The notes beneath the pieces were generated by a model. The model was not told the DNA's origin, ran no database searches, and was given only the letters and a program-made list of their open reading frames with translations. Source: an uncultured Aureispira sp. (GTDB lineage Bacteria > Bacteroidota > Bacteroidia > Chitinophagales > Saprospiraceae). Taken from it: 43,905 nucleotides of DNA. This document shows positions 42,939 through 43,905 of the stretch, one piece after another (position 1 is the stretch's first letter; the number at the start of each line of letters is the position of its first letter). Location: NCBI GenBank assembly GCA_937942475.1, contig CALDEP010000030.1, positions 1-43,905 of the forward strand, read 5' to 3'. The position numbers were made by a program, and so were the translations under genes.

Positions 42939-43574
42939 ATGGAATTAGTTCTAGATTTATATTTACTTCCTTATGATGAATTTTATCCAGTTGTTTGTTT
43001 TGATGAACGTCCCTGTTTTTTAATTGGTGATACAATAGCTAGTTTTCCTATGAAGCCTGGGCAAGTGGCAAAAGAGAATTATGCTTATACAAAGCATGGT
43101 TCCTGTTGTGTATTAGCAATGATAGAACCCAAAACAGGTAAGCGTTTGGCACATATACGAAAACAAAGGAGAAAAAAAGAGTTCTGTGCTTTTATGAAAA
43201 ATTTAGCTCTGCTCTATCCTAATGCTAAAAAAATTAGAGTAGTTCTAGATAATCTAAATACGCATAATTTTAGTTCTTTTTATGAGCATTTAGAGGCAAA
43301 GGAAGCATCAGAGTTAGTTAGTAGATTTGAGTTCATATATACTCCCAAAAGTGCATCATGGTTAAATATGATTGAAATAGAATTTTCTGCACTATCAAGG
43401 CAATGCTTAAATCGACGAATTTCAACCATGAGAGAAGTTGGTCAAGAAGTTATTGCTTATTTCAAAGAACGTACTGAACAAAGAATTAAAATAGATTGGC
43501 AGTTTAGTAAAGAAGCTGCTCGGAAAAAATTAAAAAACCATTATATCAAGGTTAATCCTATGAATTTAAAATAG
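42939..43574 (+). CDS. IS630 transposase, DDE catalytic part (frame B)
   Basis: Reading from the first Met (42939) gives 211 residues; the frame is open back to the shift site at 42870, so the true product is probably the frameshift fusion. The three acidic residues of the DDE triad are seen: Asp in VVCFDERP (first), Asp in VVLDNLNTHN (second), and Glu in SWLNMIEIEF (third). These match IS630/Tc1-type enzymes, which cut at TA. It ends at 43574, directly beside the right terminal repeat. Intact after the shift, so the element may be active. Confidence 0.85.
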   Translation: MELVLDLYLLPYDEFYPVVCFDERPCFLIGDTIASFPMKPGQVAKENYAYTKHGSCCVLAMIEPKTGKRLAHIRKQRRKKEFCAFMKNLALLYPNAKKIRVVLDNLNTHNFSSFYEHLEAKEASELVSRFEFIYTPKSASWLNMIEIEFSALSRQCLNRRISTMREVGQEVIAYFKERTEQRIKIDWQFSKEAARKKLKNHYIKVNPMNLK

Positions 43575-43603
43575 TTAAAACTTTTGTTACACTGTATTTA
43601 ATA

Positions 43604-43758
43604 CAGTGTAACATAAGTTTTGACTTTTATTACAGAGAATTTTTGATAAAATTCGAGGACTCCCGCAGTTTGATAGCCTTAGCTATCATAACGAGGACAG
43701 GACGAAGAAGTTCGCAAAAAGGCTCGCTTAATAAACGTTGAAAATTTATGTTACAGTG
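43604..43758. repeat. MITE-like element, right copy (155 bp)
   Basis: The inverted counterpart of 42237-42391, with five mismatches. Ends CAGTGTAACATAAGTTTT and (inverse) AAAATTTATGTTACAGTG, flanked by TA. The linker to the IS core (TTTAA, 43597-43601) corresponds to the left linker (TTAAG, 42394-42398) in inverse orientation with one change. Confidence 0.8.
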
Positions 43759-43818
43759 TATTTTAACCTTGATTAAAAAAGTTTTTGCGTAACATCAGTT
43801 AATCAATGGTCTGTCTCC

Positions 43819-43905
43819 TTACTCGCCTAAGAAATTCGTCTGAACTTCATCCACCCTTTCCCCTTTATTGAAAATTCCAATGACAACAGGAATTTGTCGC
43901 CTATT
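43819..43905 (-). CDS. C-terminal end of an unidentified protein (partial)
   Basis: A minus-strand frame enters from the right edge and is open for 28 codons to TAA at 43819-43821. The visible tail reads RRQIPVVIGIFNKGERVDEV and ends FLGE. The strand-turn look (PVVIGIFNKGE) would suit the end of a thioredoxin-like or other alpha/beta domain, but too little is present to name it. The nested IS element ends 60 bases downstream of its stop, so the insertion spared the gene. Confidence 0.5.
   Translation of the reverse strand, partial: NRRQIPVVIGIFNKGERVDEVQTNFLGE

Larger units (their letters stand above)
42401..43594 (+). mobile_element. IS630-family insertion sequence core (1194 bp)
   Basis: Bounded by TA (42399-42400 and 43595-43596). 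Ends CAGTGTAACAAAAGTTTTAA (left) and its exact reverse complement on the right (43575-43594) give 20-bp perfect terminal repeats. It encodes a two-frame IS630 transposase. The length and TA target fit the family. Confidence 0.85.
42237..43758. mobile_element. nested MITE-IS630-MITE element (1522 bp)
   Basis: An IS630-family insertion sequence (core 42401-43594) lies between two 155-bp copies of a MITE-like element in opposite orientation (42237-42391 and 43604-43758). All junctions are TA, the target of IS630/Tc1 elements: 42235, 42392, 42399, 43595, 43602 and 43759. The ends of core and MITE share CAGTGTAACA. The left and right arms together (42233-42420 and 43575-43762) form a ~188-bp inverted repeat with about six mismatches and no indel, so the whole 1.5 kb can fold or move as one unit. 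Confidence 0.85.

Overview
The window is an AT-rich chromosomal segment from a Bacteroidota (Bacteroidetes) bacterium. The evidence is five proteins that pair a signal peptide with a C-terminal type IX secretion (T9SS) sorting domain, TAnnTTTG promoter -7 boxes, a roughly 310-residue NusB of the Bacteroidota type, and the Bacteroidota order nusB / DUF1573 / yajC / YbbR. The style (fungalysin-like M36 proteases with PKD domains, DAHP synthase-chorismate mutase fusion, FatA-like thioesterase) would fit a marine Saprospiria member such as Aureispira, but that placement is inference.

Layout. 1-4350: the start of a minus-strand beta-CASP/MBL gene, a glycosyltransferase, then a compact run of DAHP synthase/chorismate mutase, rhodanese-type sulfurtransferase and SDR, closed by a strong bidirectional terminator. 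4465-8923 (minus strand): a large T9SS surface protein, a heptose-7-phosphate kinase and an S24/LexA-like regulator. 8924-9674: a 750-base divergent intergenic region with two families of inverted repeats that look like operators. 9675-21392: three tandem, full-length paralogous M36 metalloproteases (1235-1249 aa), the first two followed by their own terminators. 21858-25565: a DUF4011-like protein with an N-terminal helicase half and a degenerate Vsr-like C-terminus, followed by a small Cys-rich protein of unknown function. 25750-32346 (minus strand): the nusB-yajC-YbbR housekeeping cluster, interrupted by two tandem ankyrin-repeat genes. 32603-39384: fatty-acyl thioesterase, aquaporin, Crp/Fnr regulator, YbaK-type deacylase, a MORN-repeat protein, a tiny repeat protein, a pectinacetylesterase-like lipoprotein and a PqqB-like MBL lipoprotein. 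39683-42022: an M43 (pappalysin-type) T9SS protease. 42237-43758: an IS630-family element nested between two inverted 155-bp MITE-like copies, with the transposase split by a -1 frameshift at an eight-A run. 43819-43905: the C-terminal end of a minus-strand gene.

Functionally the segment is dominated by secreted hydrolases: four T9SS metalloproteases, a T9SS surface protein and the esterase lipoprotein. This suits a predatory or polymer-degrading lifestyle. Housekeeping genes (aromatic amino acid synthesis, LPS heptose, Sec accessory, transcription antitermination, tRNA proofreading) lie between them. The least explained parts are the half-helicase gene pair, the ankyrin pair inside the nusB-yajC cluster, and the MITE-IS-MITE nested element. 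I saw no tRNA, rRNA or CRISPR array.
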